From: Streptomyces sp. NBC_00569
Lineage (GTDB): Bacteria > Actinomycetota > Actinomycetes > Streptomycetales > Streptomycetaceae
Assembly: GCF_036345255.1 (NCBI RefSeq)
Contig: NZ_CP107783.1
Span: forward strand, 2,232,001 to 2,296,000
Length of the DNA: 64,000 nt
Direction: 5' to 3'
The translations under genes and the position numbers were made by a program. The notes under the pieces are model-generated. The model was not told the origin of the DNA. It did not search any database and saw only the letters and a list, made by a program, of their open reading frames with translations. Shown piece by piece: positions 1 through 8,875 of the stretch (within the stretch, counting starts at the first letter, position 1; each line of letters starts with the position of its first letter).

Positions 1-146
1 GGCGAAATCGGTCACGACCCGAGGATGAGGCTGGATGACATGCGCACCGCCTCCATCCGATACCTGATCGCGGGACAACGCCGGGTACTTCACCGAGGGC
101 TTCGACGCGGTCTTCACCAGTGTCGGCGCGTTGAGCTGCCAATAGC
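1..146 (+). pseudogene. Transposase (DDE integrase core) fragment, left piece
   Basis: Reading from about 25, the translation gives MRLDDMRTASIRYLI. After a one-base frameshift near 74 it continues as RDNAGYFTEGFDAVFTSVGA and ends in a stop at 144-146. This matches the middle of the integrase-core transposases common in Streptomyces, where a phrase like RFLIRDR-x-FT-x-FDAVF surrounds the second catalytic Asp. The piece is open at the window edge and frameshifted, so it is not functional. The C-terminal end of a similar protein appears on the same strand at 5508-5564, beyond the hydrolase/caspase pair. From 147 to 448 I see no gene. Confidence 0.55.
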
Positions 147-448
147 GGTCTGCCGCCTGATAAGTGCTCAACCTCGCGCACCCGCACCATCAAACAGGCA
201 ACGCCGTGCTTCACCACCTCAGCGCACGACTGCATCGGAGCCACGAGCACGGCCGGCAGTCAGCAGGCGAGGCACCACCGCGATCCTCAGCCGGAACAGG
301 TCCATCGCCCGCATCACATCCCGCAGTGCGGCGCTGACCTCTGTGTCTCCTCCAGCGCCGCAGTCGAATTAGCGATCAACCGGTGAACGGTGCGGGCGTG
401 CCCCCTATTCTGAGGAAGTAGTTGGGCGAGGCTCGGGGGAGGGTTGTC

Positions 449-1348
449 GTGGCTCGGGTAGTGCTGGTGCACGGAGTGGCTCAGCAGTTCGAGGGGCCGG
501 AGCTGTTGTCGTTGCGGCTGGGTGCCGCGCTCCGTGACGGGGTGAAGCTGGCCACGGGGACGGTGCTCCAGCCGGAGGACGTGGCGTGCGCGTTCTACGG
601 GAACTGCTTCATCGAACCCGGGACCCGGTCGAACCGTCTCCCCGCCTGGGACGAGCACGATGTGGAGGACGGTCTGGAGGCCGAACTCCTCGACGCGTGG
701 TGGCGGCAGGCGGCGGAGATCGATGATGGCGTGGAGCCTGCCGACGAGGACGGGACACGAGGGCCGGCCGGGTACGCCGCGTCCCGGCTGCTGCTCTCCC
801 GGTGGGTGCGTGAGCGGTTGAACGCTCTGACGCAGGCCCGGTTCTTCCAGCCGGTGTCGGAGCGGATGCTGATCGGTGAGCTGAAGCAGGTGCGCCGGTA
901 TCTGGACGAGCCGCCGGTGTGGCAGGCCGCCCGCGCGGCGGTGGCAGCCGAGATCAGTGCGGACACGCGGGTGGTGGTTGCGCATTCGCTGGGTTCGGTC
1001 GTCGCGTACGAGGCGTTGTGCGAGAACCCTGACTGGCCGGTGACGGATCTGGTGACGGTGGGATCTCCGCTCGGTCTGCCGGTGATCCACCGACGGCTGA
1101 GCCCGCTGCCGGTGGAGGGCCGTGGGGCGTGGCCCGGTGGGGTGGTGCGGTGGACGAACGTCGCCGACCCGGGTGACATCGTCGCGTTGGTGGGCGCGCT
1201 GGCCCCGCGGTTCGTGTCCGGCCCCGGCGAGGGGGTGGCCGACAGGAGGATCACCAACGGGGTGCGGATGCACGACTTCGAGCGCTATCTGACCGCCCAG
1301 ACGACTGCGACCGCCGTCGCCGCCGCTCTCCGGGCGCCGCACGCATGA
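449..1348 (+). CDS. Alpha/beta hydrolase, partner of the caspase-STAND protein
   Basis: About 299 residues. The start begins VARVVLVHGVAQQ, a typical first strand and oxyanion loop (HG) of an alpha/beta hydrolase. The nucleophile elbow is AHSLGS (G/A-x-S-x-G type) near residue 175, followed by VTVGSPLG, as in lipases and serine esterases; a C-terminal His (MHDFERY) could complete the triad. GTG at 449 is preferred over TTG at 422 because a purine-rich GGGGGAGGG lies 5 bases upstream. The stop overlaps the next start (ATGA), so the two genes are almost certainly translated together. Inference: a lipase or esterase effector or accessory of the downstream NLR-like protein. The substrate is unknown. 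Confidence 0.8.
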   Translation: MARVVLVHGVAQQFEGPELLSLRLGAALRDGVKLATGTVLQPEDVACAFYGNCFIEPGTRSNRLPAWDEHDVEDGLEAELLDAWWRQAAEIDDGVEPADEDGTRGPAGYAASRLLLSRWVRERLNALTQARFFQPVSERMLIGELKQVRRYLDEPPVWQAARAAVAAEISADTRVVVAHSLGSVVAYEALCENPDWPVTDLVTVGSPLGLPVIHRRLSPLPVEGRGAWPGGVVRWTNVADPGDIVALVGALAPRFVSGPGEGVADRRITNGVRMHDFERYLTAQTTATAVAAALRAPHA

Positions 1349-4300
1349 CAACCTGCGAAGACGCCGAACACGTCGTGGCGGGGCGCCGGTTCCTGATCGC
1401 GGCCGGTGTCGGCGTCTTCCGGAACCCGGGCATCGACGGCCTGCCCGGTGTCGCGGCGGACGTGCGCAGGGTTCGGGAACTGCTGGAGCCCATGGGCTAC
1501 ACGTGCGTCCTCACCGACCTGGCCGACGATCCGCCCCGGGACGCGCTCGCCGAAGGCATCGAGGACTGGACCCTGGAGGCTTCTCTGGGGCCGGAAGACA
1601 TGGTGGTGGTGTACTTCGCTGGACACGGTGTCTGCGAGGAGGACCGCCACTACCTGCTGTGTGCCGACAGCAGGCCCGGCCGGTGGACCCGGGCGCTGGC
1701 GGCCGAGGACCTGGCCCGGCCGCTGGTGAAGAGCGCGGTGGGGCATCTGCTGGTCATACTCGACACCTGCTACGCGGGGGCCGGTACGGCGGATGTCAGT
1801 CGGCTCGCCGCCGATCTGGCGGACCTGCACCGCGGGCGGGCCAATCGCTGGCACCTGGCTGCCGCCCGCGCCCGGGACCGCGCGAAGGAGAACGTGTTCG
1901 TGGACGCGCTCGCCGACGTCTTCGCCCACCCTCGGCACGGCGCGACCCAGCGGTACGTGAGCGTGCGTGAGGTCACCGAACGCGTCAACGCCCATTTCAG
2001 AACCCACCGCCCCAGCCAGCAGGCCCGGTTGACCACCACCGAGACCGACGGCCAGGACCCCTTCTTCCCCAGCCCTGTCTTCCTGCCCGGCCTGCCCGCC
2101 GACGGTATCGATCTGGCAGGCCTCGCCCTGCTGCGCCGCCGTTACGACCCGCACTACGGCCCCCGCAGCCGCGGGCTGGAACACACTGGCGAACGCGGCG
2201 ACTACTTCACCGGCCGCGCCCGCGCCCTGGACGAACTCACCGCATTCCTCACCACCCCGGGCGGGGACCACGACCGCAAGGCCCGCGTCGTCACCGGTGA
2301 CCCCGGCTCGGGCAAGTCGGCCCTGCTCGGACGCCTCCTCGCCCTCGCCGGCCCGGACGCCCCGAGGACGCGCAGGGACGGGGACACATCCGGGAGCGAA
2401 CAGAGGCTGCGGGCCTATCCCTCCGTGATCGCCCCGCACGCGCGCCGGGCCTCCCTGGCCGCCCTGGTGGCCGACCTCGCCGCGGCCCTGCACCTGCCCG
2501 CCCCCGCCGACCGCGACTGCGTGCTGGCCGCGCTGTCCGGCCGCACCGCGCCGGTCGCCGTCGTGGTGGACTCCCTCGACGAGGCCGGAGCCGCGGGTGA
2601 CGCCCAGGAGAGCCGCCGCATCGCCCGCGAACTCCTCCAGCCCCTCTCCACCCTCCCCGCCGTACGGCTCGTCGTCGGCACCCGTCGCCCCCAGGTCCCC
2701 TCCCTCGGCCACGCCGTGCACGTCCTCGACCTCGACGCGCCGGAACACATCACCCGCGCCGACATCACCACATACGCCCGCGCCGTCCTCGAAGACGCCC
2801 AGGACCCCGACAGCCGCTCTCCCTACCGTCACGACCCCGCCCTCGCCGCCACGATCGCCGACGGCATCGCCGAACGAGCCCGCTTCTCCTACCTCGTCGC
2901 CCGCATGACGGCACGCGCCCTCGTCCACGGCCAGATCAGCATCGACACCAGCCGGCCCGACTGGCGCGAGCACCTCCCCAGCGACGCGAAGGAAGCCTTC
3001 GCCACCTACCTCGACCGCTTCGGCTCCGACCGCCCGAAGGCCGAACGTCTCCTGCGCCCCCTCGCCTACGCCCAAGGCGCCGGCCTGCCCTGGTCCACCC
3101 TCTGGGCCCCCCTCGCCGAGGCCCTGTCCGGCCTGTCCTGCTCCCAGAACGACCTCGACTGGCTCCACCGGCACGCAGGGGTCTACATCGTCGAGACCCC
3201 CACCCCCGACGGATCCGCCTACCGTCTCTTCCACGAGACCATGGCCGAACACCTGCGCCGTACCGGCCACGAACACGACGACCACGCCACCATCGCCCAC
3301 ACCCTCACCGCCCTGGTCCACAAAGACCCTGCCAGCGGCGTGAACGACTGGCCCGCGGCCCACCCGTACATCCGCCACCACGCGGCTACGCATGCGGCGG
3401 CGGGGGGCGTCCTGGTCGGGTTGCTGTCCGACCCCGAGTACCTCGTCCACGCCGCCCCTGCCTCGCTGCTGCGCGCCCTGGACACAGTTACTGCGCCGGC
3501 GCACCGCATCGTCGCCGACATCTACCGCGCCTCGGCCGCCGCTCACGCCCCGCTCCCCGCGGACGCCCGCCGCGACATCCTGGCGATCGACGCGGCCCGC
3601 TACGAGTACCCTCAGCTCGCCGCCAAACTCGCTCGGACCCGCCCATGGGCACCACGCTGGGCTACGGGCAGCCTTGTTCACCCTGCGCACCGGGCCACTC
3701 TCACCGGCCACACAGGCGGGGTCAGCGCGGTAGCAGTGGTGGAGATCGACAACCGCCCCCACGCTGTCACCGCCGGCATCGACGGGACGGTGCGCGTGTG
3801 GGATGTGGCCTCTGGCACCGAACGTGCCGTCCTCGCCGGTCACACCGGCAGCGTGATCGCAGTGGCGGCGTCCGAGATCGACAACCGTCCACATGTCCTC
3901 ACCACCCACGGAGACGGGACGGTGCGGGTGTGGGATCTGCTCTCTGGTTCCGAACACTCCGCGTTCACCGGCCACACCGATTGGGTCACTGCGCTGGCGG
4001 TGTCGAAGATCGGGGGCCATTCCCACGTCCTCACTGCCAGCATCGACGGGACGGTGCGGGTGCGTGACCTGGCCTCCGACACCGAACGTGCTGTCCTCGC
4101 CGGTCACACCGACAGGGTGAAAGCAGTGGCGATGGCCGAGATCGACGACCGTCCTCACGCTCTCACCGCTCATGATGACGGGACGGTGCGGGTGTGGGAT
4201 TTGGTCCCTGGCTTTGAACGCATTGCCCTCACCGGCCACATCCACGGCGTGAACGCAGTAGTGGTGACGGAGATCGATAACCGTCCGCACGCTCTCACCG

Positions 4301-5517
4301 CCGGTGGCGACGGGACGGCACGCGTGTGGGATCTCGTCTCCGGCTCCGAACGCGCCGTCCTCACCGGCCACTTCGCCGGCGTGAACGCGGTGGCGGTGGT
4401 GGAGATCGACAACCGACCCCACGCCGTCACCGCCAGCGAGGACAGGACGGTGCGGGTATGGGATCTGGTTTCTGGCTCTGAACGTACTGTCCTCACTGGC
4501 CACACAGACCGTGTGACGGCGGTGGCGGTGACCGTGCTCGACAACCGCCCCCACGCCGTCACCTCCAGCGATGACGAGACGGTGCGGGTGTGGGATCTGG
4601 CTTCAGGCACCGAACATGACGCACTCAGCAACCACACCCGTTGGGTGAGCGCGCTGGCGACGGCGGAGATCTACGACTCCCCCTACGTCCTCACCGGCGA
4701 CGGCGGGACGGTGCGGGTGCGCGAACTGGCCACCGGCACTGAACGGGCCGCCCTCACCGACCACAGCGGCTGGGTGAGCGCATTCGCTATGACGGAGGCC
4801 GACAACCGTCCCAACGTGCTCATCGGCGGGAACGAGATGGTGCAGGTGTGGGACCTGGCCACCGGCACTGAACGGGCCGCCCTCACCGACCGCACCGGCT
4901 TGGCGACCGCGCTGGTGGTGATGGAGATCGACAACCGCCCCCACTCCGTCACCGCCAGCCATCTCGGGACGGTGCAGGTGTGGGATCTGGCGTCAGGCAC
5001 CGAACGCGCCGCCCTCAGCAGTCAATCGGGTTGGGTGGGTTCGGTCGCGGTGACGGAGATCGGCCACCGCCCCTACGCCCTCTTCGCCGACGGCGAGACG
5101 GTGCGGGTGTGGGATGTGTCTGCCGACACCGAACGCACTGCCCTTACCGGCCACCGTGGTCGCGTGAACGCTGTGGCGGTGACACAGCTCCACGGCCTTC
5201 CCTTCGCCGTCACCACGGGCAAGGACCGGACGGTGCGGCTGTGGGATCTGGTCTCCGGCACGGAACGTGCCGTCCTCACCGGCCATACCGACGAGGTGAA
5301 GGCGGTGGCGGTAACGGAGATCGACCGTCGCCCTCATGCCATCACCACCAGCGACGACGGTTCGGTGCGGGTATGGGACCTGCTCGCGACCCGCGTGGTG
5401 GCGGCGCTCGCGCTCCCCCTGCCTGCACAAACCGTCTCGGCGCACGGCGATGTCATCGTCCTGGCCATGGCCCACGAAGTCGTCGCGCTCCAGCGCACCC
5501 TCACCCCATGGCGGTAA
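1345..5517 (+). CDS. Caspase (C14) - STAND/NACHT-like ATPase - WD40 repeat protein
   Basis: 1390 residues in three parts. Residues about 10-240 form a caspase/metacaspase-type peptidase with the His-Cys dyad visible: FAGHG (H94) and DTCYAG (C142). Residues about 285-700 hold a P-loop NTPase with Walker A GDPGSGKS (318-325) and Walker B VVVDSLDEA (406-414), followed by a helical region typical of STAND ATPases. Residues about 786-1350 hold 13 WD40-like repeats of 43-44 residues, with blade ends such as TVRVWDL, plus a degenerate 14th, enough for two seven-bladed propellers. This is the architecture of bacterial NLR-like signal proteins, in which a trigger bound by the repeats drives ATP-dependent assembly and activates the protease. 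It overlaps the upstream hydrolase by 4 bases. Role in phage defence or cell death is inference; the domain calls are secure. Confidence 0.92.
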   Translation: MTTCEDAEHVVAGRRFLIAAGVGVFRNPGIDGLPGVAADVRRVRELLEPMGYTCVLTDLADDPPRDALAEGIEDWTLEASLGPEDMVVVYFAGHGVCEEDRHYLLCADSRPGRWTRALAAEDLARPLVKSAVGHLLVILDTCYAGAGTADVSRLAADLADLHRGRANRWHLAAARARDRAKENVFVDALADVFAHPRHGATQRYVSVREVTERVNAHFRTHRPSQQARLTTTETDGQDPFFPSPVFLPGLPADGIDLAGLALLRRRYDPHYGPRSRGLEHTGERGDYFTGRARALDELTAFLTTPGGDHDRKARVVTGDPGSGKSALLGRLLALAGPDAPRTRRDGDTSGSEQRLRAYPSVIAPHARRASLAALVADLAAALHLPAPADRDCVLAALSGRTAPVAVVVDSLDEAGAAGDAQESRRIARELLQPLSTLPAVRLVVGTRRPQVPSLGHAVHVLDLDAPEHITRADITTYARAVLEDAQDPDSRSPYRHDPALAATIADGIAERARFSYLVARMTARALVHGQISIDTSRPDWREHLPSDAKEAFATYLDRFGSDRPKAERLLRPLAYAQGAGLPWSTLWAPLAEALSGLSCSQNDLDWLHRHAGVYIVETPTPDGSAYRLFHETMAEHLRRTGHEHDDHATIAHTLTALVHKDPASGVNDWPAAHPYIRHHAATHAAAGGVLVGLLSDPEYLVHAAPASLLRALDTVTAPAHRIVADIYRASAAAHAPLPADARRDILAIDAARYEYPQLAAKLARTRPWAPRWATGSLVHPAHRATLTGHTGGVSAVAVVEIDNRPHAVTAGIDGTVRVWDVASGTERAVLAGHTGSVIAVAASEIDNRPHVLTTHGDGTVRVWDLLSGSEHSAFTGHTDWVTALAVSKIGGHSHVLTASIDGTVRVRDLASDTERAVLAGHTDRVKAVAMAEIDDRPHALTAHDDGTVRVWDLVPGFERIALTGHIHGVNAVVVTEIDNRPHALTAGGDGTARVWDLVSGSERAVLTGHFAGVNAVAVVEIDNRPHAVTASEDRTVRVWDLVSGSERTVLTGHTDRVTAVAVTVLDNRPHAVTSSDDETVRVWDLASGTEHDALSNHTRWVSALATAEIYDSPYVLTGDGGTVRVRELATGTERAALTDHSGWVSAFAMTEADNRPNVLIGGNEMVQVWDLATGTERAALTDRTGLATALVVMEIDNRPHSVTASHLGTVQVWDLASGTERAALSSQSGWVGSVAVTEIGHRPYALFADGETVRVWDVSADTERTALTGHRGRVNAVAVTQLHGLPFAVTTGKDRTVRLWDLVSGTERAVLTGHTDEVKAVAVTEIDRRPHAITTSDDGSVRVWDLLATRVVAALALPLPAQTVSAHGDVIVLAMAHEVVALQRTLTPWR
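3706..5400 (+). repeat. Tandem WD40-coding repeats, period about 132 bp
   Basis: Thirteen in-frame repeats of 129-132 bp. Each encodes GHT-x3-V-x-AVAV-x-EIDNRPHAVTA-x-DGTVRVWDL and then a turn such as SGTERAVL. The segment EIDNRPH is almost identical in most blades. Conservation is high in DNA as well: the phrase gacggtgcgggtgtgggat recurs. This suggests recent expansion or gene conversion between blades. Differences concentrate just after GH and in the loop before DGTVRVWD. Confidence 0.85.
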
Positions 5518-5564
5518 CCCAAGTGCTCGGCGGTCTCAACAACCAGTACCACCAGGCAGCCTGA
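5508..5564 (+). pseudogene. Transposase C-terminal tail fragment, right piece
   Basis: A frame overlapping the 3' end of the caspase gene reads MAVTQVLGGLNNQYHQAA and then a stop. Integrase-type transposases in Streptomyces commonly end with LGGLIHEY followed by Q or A residues. With the core fragment at 1-146 in the same direction, the hydrolase/caspase pair sits between two pieces of what could once have been one transposase gene or two copies. The match is short, so the call is moderate. Confidence 0.45.
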
Positions 5565-6065
5565 TCCTGCCCAGCCGAACACTCAGCCCAAGAGCCAGAA
5601 CCCGGATTTTCACGCGGGACACCCTCGGCGAGGTCGCCCGTCGAGGAAACGCGAAACGCGCCCCTCCCGCACACGTCGAAGTGGCCGCCCCGCATCGTCG
5701 GCGAAGGCGTCTGCATGGTGGAAGTACGACGATCCCGCCAGTTCTGCCGCACTCCTCGGCAGTGAGCACGCCGCGGCGACGTCTGGCCGGCGCAAGGGAT
5801 GCGCGACCCGGGGACCCGACCGCGATCACCCCGGTGACGAGACGTCGGCCGGGCCGTAGAAGGCGCCGATCCCGGCACCGGCCGCGCGGATCCGCTGGGC
5901 CGGGGTGTCCTGCCGGCGCCTGGGCCGAGGGGTTTTTCGACGACCTCGTGAACCGTGCCGATCGAGAAACTGGCAGGTCTCAAGCCTTAGCCTTCTCTCC
6001 CCGGCCGGACGGGCCGATCACCGCTGGCAATTCCTCGCACTGAGCGACGGGCGCCTGCGCCTTCC
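5565..6065. other. Intergenic region without a recognisable gene
   Basis: About 500 bases between the transposase tail and the convergent vWA gene. Short open frames exist on both strands, but none has family resemblance, good codon bias or a ribosome binding site. I see no clear terminator hairpin. Confidence 0.5.
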
Positions 6066-7466
6066 TCAACCGATGGTGACGACGCGCGCCCAGGACGGCG
6101 GGGTGTCCGGGACGTAGTCGGGGTCGTCCTCGTCCGTGGCGCGGGCGGGTCGCGAGAACAGGCCGACGACGGTACGGCAGGGCGGCTGCCCGGAGGGCCA
6201 CGGCGTCTGCCCGTCGGTCAGGGCGACGATCACGTCGGGGCGGGGCCGGGAACGCAGCGCCCGGGCGAAACCGGAGCGCAGATCGGTACCGCCGCCGCCG
6301 AGCAGCTCGAGGCTCTCGGCACGGCAGAGCGGGACGGCGACGCCGGCCGCCGCGTCACAGGAGATCACCGAGACCAGATCGCGCCGCCCGCCGACGGCCC
6401 GCGAGATCGCCGCGACCTCGAGGAGTGCGCTGCCCAGCTCAGCGTCGCTCACCGAGCCGGAGGTGTCGATGACGACGCAAACGCGGGGCGGCGTACGGCG
6501 AAGGCTCGGCAGCACCACTCCAGAGACGCTCGACGAGCGGCGGGACGGACGCCGGTAGGTGTGGTTCTCCCCCACTCCGGGCGCACCCGCCGCCGAGCGG
6601 ACCGCCGCGCCCAGCAACTGCCGCCACGGCTGCGGCGGTTGGAACGCCTCGTCGGCCCACCGCCGCCACCCTTCCGGTGCGTCGCCGGGCCGGCCCTTGA
6701 TGCCCTCCGCGACCCGGAAGCGAACCGCGTCCCGCTGCTGGCGGGTGAGTCCGTTCGCCCCGTCGGGCCCCAGCTCCCATGTCCGGTCGTGCCCGTCGGC
6801 ACCACTTCCGCAGTCCAGCCAGGCCAGTTCCGCGGCGAGCCCGGACATCGAGGCCGTCCGCAGGTACTCCTCCATCAGCAGGCCGTCGGGCAGTCGCAGC
6901 AGCGACGGCACGACCGCCCCGAAGGGCCGGGGCAGTCCGTCACCGTAGATGTCGTCGTTGATCTCGAAGTCGGCGGCGATGTTCCGACGCAGCCGCTCGC
7001 CCGGCCCGGACTCCTCGTTCTCCCGCGCATACCGCTCGCCGCGCCCGTGATGGTCACGCAGCAGATGGGAGACCTCGTGCACCCAGACGCCCGCCAGTTC
7101 CTCCAGCGGTGTGCGGGCCACGAATCCGGGCGACACGTAGCAGCGCCAGTGCGCGTCGACCGCCATCGTCGGCACCGCACGGTCCTCCACCACATGCAGC
7201 GCGAAGAGCGCGTCGGCCAGGTAGGGGCGGACCTTCACCGCGTGCAGCCGCGCGGCCAGCAACTTCTCCCAGTTCAGCGGGAGTCCGGACCGGTCGCCGG
7301 GCCCTGCGGAGCGGTCCGGCCGCTCCGGCGGTGTCGCCCGGACCGGGCGCGGCGGCGTGGGCCGGGACATGGGGCGCGGCAGCGGGCGTGCTCCCGGGCG
7401 CTTCACGGCAGCCGTCGTCGATCGCGGGAGCGGGCGTGGTCCGGGGTGGTTTGCGGGTGCCGTCAT
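6066..7466 (-). CDS. vWA-domain protein with HExxH metallopeptidase-like region (DUF2201/COG3864 type)
   Basis: 466 residues. The first 60 are Pro/Arg-rich and probably disordered. Residues about 65-290 resemble the putative metallopeptidase domain often found before vWA domains, with HEVSH at 130-134 in the context VWVHEVSHLLRDHH. A von Willebrand factor A domain follows, with the MIDAS motif DTSGS at 334-338, the phrase GGGGTDLR, and ALTDG. The ATG at 7466 overlaps the stop of the MoxR ATPase gene (ATGA), which fixes the start. MoxR/vWA pairs usually work together in remodelling or maturing protein complexes. The combination with a peptidase-like domain has also been proposed for conflict systems, so a defence role is possible but unproven. 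Confidence 0.85.
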   Translation of the reverse strand: MTAPANHPGPRPLPRSTTAAVKRPGARPLPRPMSRPTPPRPVRATPPERPDRSAGPGDRSGLPLNWEKLLAARLHAVKVRPYLADALFALHVVEDRAVPTMAVDAHWRCYVSPGFVARTPLEELAGVWVHEVSHLLRDHHGRGERYARENEESGPGERLRRNIAADFEINDDIYGDGLPRPFGAVVPSLLRLPDGLLMEEYLRTASMSGLAAELAWLDCGSGADGHDRTWELGPDGANGLTRQQRDAVRFRVAEGIKGRPGDAPEGWRRWADEAFQPPQPWRQLLGAAVRSAAGAPGVGENHTYRRPSRRSSSVSGVVLPSLRRTPPRVCVVIDTSGSVSDAELGSALLEVAAISRAVGGRRDLVSVISCDAAAGVAVPLCRAESLELLGGGGTDLRSGFARALRSRPRPDVIVALTDGQTPWPSGQPPCRTVVGLFSRPARATDEDDPDYVPDTPPSWARVVTIG

Positions 7467-8746
7467 CGGCGTGCCCCCGTCACGCGACGGGCGTCGGCCG
7501 CTGCCGCGACCCGTTCCACCGACCGGTCCGCAGTGCGGGCGAGCCCGACAACGCCGGCCAGCCGTTCCACCGCTACCGGCACCTCCCAGTCGTCTCGTCG
7601 CAGCCCGGCCAGCGCCGTCGCCGGGGCGACCAGGAGGTCCGGCGTTCCGGTCTCCATGGCCCTGACCAGCACGGCCCAGCCCGCCTCCCACCGGTGCCGC
7701 TCCGGCCGTGCGCCGACGGCGGCCACCACCGCCTCCAGCGCCGCCTGCCGCAGATCGCCGCGGTCCGGCAGCTCGGCGGCGGCCGGGTCGGCGAGCAGCG
7801 ATTCCGGGTCCGGCAGGTCCATCCGGTCGAGGTGGGCGAGGAGTTCGAGCCCCGGCCCGTCCCCCACCGCGCCCCGCACCAGCAGCGCGAGGACGTCCCG
7901 GGAGACGGAGGCCGCCGTGCCGAAGGCGAGCAGGGTCAGCGCGGCCTCCCAGCTCCGGGGCGACGGCCACGCACCGCCGCGCCGCGTCTCGGAGGTCGGC
8001 AGTCGGTGGATCAGCGTCGGCCGGGCCGTCAGAAATCCGCAGACCGCGTGCCGGGCGAACGTCACCGCCTCTGCCAGCCGTTCCGGTGCGAGCCGGGGCA
8101 GCTCCGCCCGGGGCCAGACGCCGCCGAGGCCGCGTACCACGACGTCGCGGTCGTGCACCCAGTGCAGGTGCACGAAGCGGTTGGCGAGCGGCGGGCTCAG
8201 CTCCCAACCGTCCGCTGCCGAGGCGCGCGGGTTGGCGGCGGCCACGATCCTTACGTCGGGCGGGAGTTGGAGCGCTCCGACCCGCCGTTCCAGGACTACG
8301 CGAAGCAGTGCGGCCTGGACGGCTGGGGTGGCGGTGGAGAGTTCGTCCAGGAAGAGCAGCCCCCGGCCGGCGCGTACGAGTTCGACGGCCCACTGCGGCG
8401 GCGCCATCGGCACGCCCTGCACGGCCGGGTCGTCGCCGACGATGGGCAGCCCGGAGAAGTCGGACGGCTCGTGGACGCTGGCGATCACCGTCGTCAGCGG
8501 CAGGTCGAGCGAGGTGGCGAGCTGCGTCAGGGCGGCGGTCTTGCCGATGCCCGGCTCGCCCCAGAGCAGCACGGGCAGGTCGGCGGCGACGGCCAGGGTG
8601 AGCGCTTCGAGCTGTTCGTCGGGGCGCGGCTCGGTGGTGGTCGTCCGCAGGAGGGAGAGGAGACGGCCGGCGAGGGCCAGGTCCGTATCGGTCTCGGAGG
8701 TGGCAGGGGCGAGGGCAAGGACGGGCAGGACGGTGCTGGAAGTCAT
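7463..8746 (-). CDS. MoxR-family AAA+ ATPase
   Basis: 427 residues. Walker A GEPGIGKT is at 63-70 and Walker B LLFLDEL at about 138-144. The motif VAAANPRAS, followed by LSPPLANRFVHL, is the sensor 1 / arginine finger region typical of MoxR ATPases. The C-terminal half is helical, as in the AAA lid. The gene overlaps the vWA gene by 4 bases and is preceded by a third gene on the same strand, so the three probably form one operon. It likely uses ATP to remodel a target handed over by the vWA partner. The ATG at 8746 follows cacctggag-type purines on the coding strand. Confidence 0.88.
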   Translation of the reverse strand: MTSSTVLPVLALAPATSETDTDLALAGRLLSLLRTTTTEPRPDEQLEALTLAVAADLPVLLWGEPGIGKTAALTQLATSLDLPLTTVIASVHEPSDFSGLPIVGDDPAVQGVPMAPPQWAVELVRAGRGLLFLDELSTATPAVQAALLRVVLERRVGALQLPPDVRIVAAANPRASAADGWELSPPLANRFVHLHWVHDRDVVVRGLGGVWPRAELPRLAPERLAEAVTFARHAVCGFLTARPTLIHRLPTSETRRGGAWPSPRSWEAALTLLAFGTAASVSRDVLALLVRGAVGDGPGLELLAHLDRMDLPDPESLLADPAAAELPDRGDLRQAALEAVVAAVGARPERHRWEAGWAVLVRAMETGTPDLLVAPATALAGLRRDDWEVPVAVERLAGVVGLARTADRSVERVAAAADARRVTGARR

Positions 8747-8875
8747 GGGGCATCACCTGGAGTGGGAGAGGGGAACGGGGCGTGCCGTTCCTGAGGGCGT
8801 GAGGGCCTGCGGCGCGCAACGTGCCGTGCGTGAAAAGGACTTCGGCGAATCAGCCGATCAGTGAGCGAGGGCGGA

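Noticed and set aside
1285..4554. 1089-codon open frame on the minus strand under the caspase/WD40 gene
   Set aside because: Antisense shadow of a GC-rich gene with a repeated unit; the translation is low-complexity, while the plus frame has clear domains.
3706..5400. Tandem repeats considered as a CRISPR array or minisatellite
   Set aside because: The units are in-frame, 129-132 bp long and code for WD40 blades; there are no spacer/repeat boundaries.
6561..8864. 767-codon plus-strand frame opposite the vWA and MoxR genes
   Set aside because: The translation is Arg/Ser/Pro-rich without domains; the minus strand encodes well-defined proteins.
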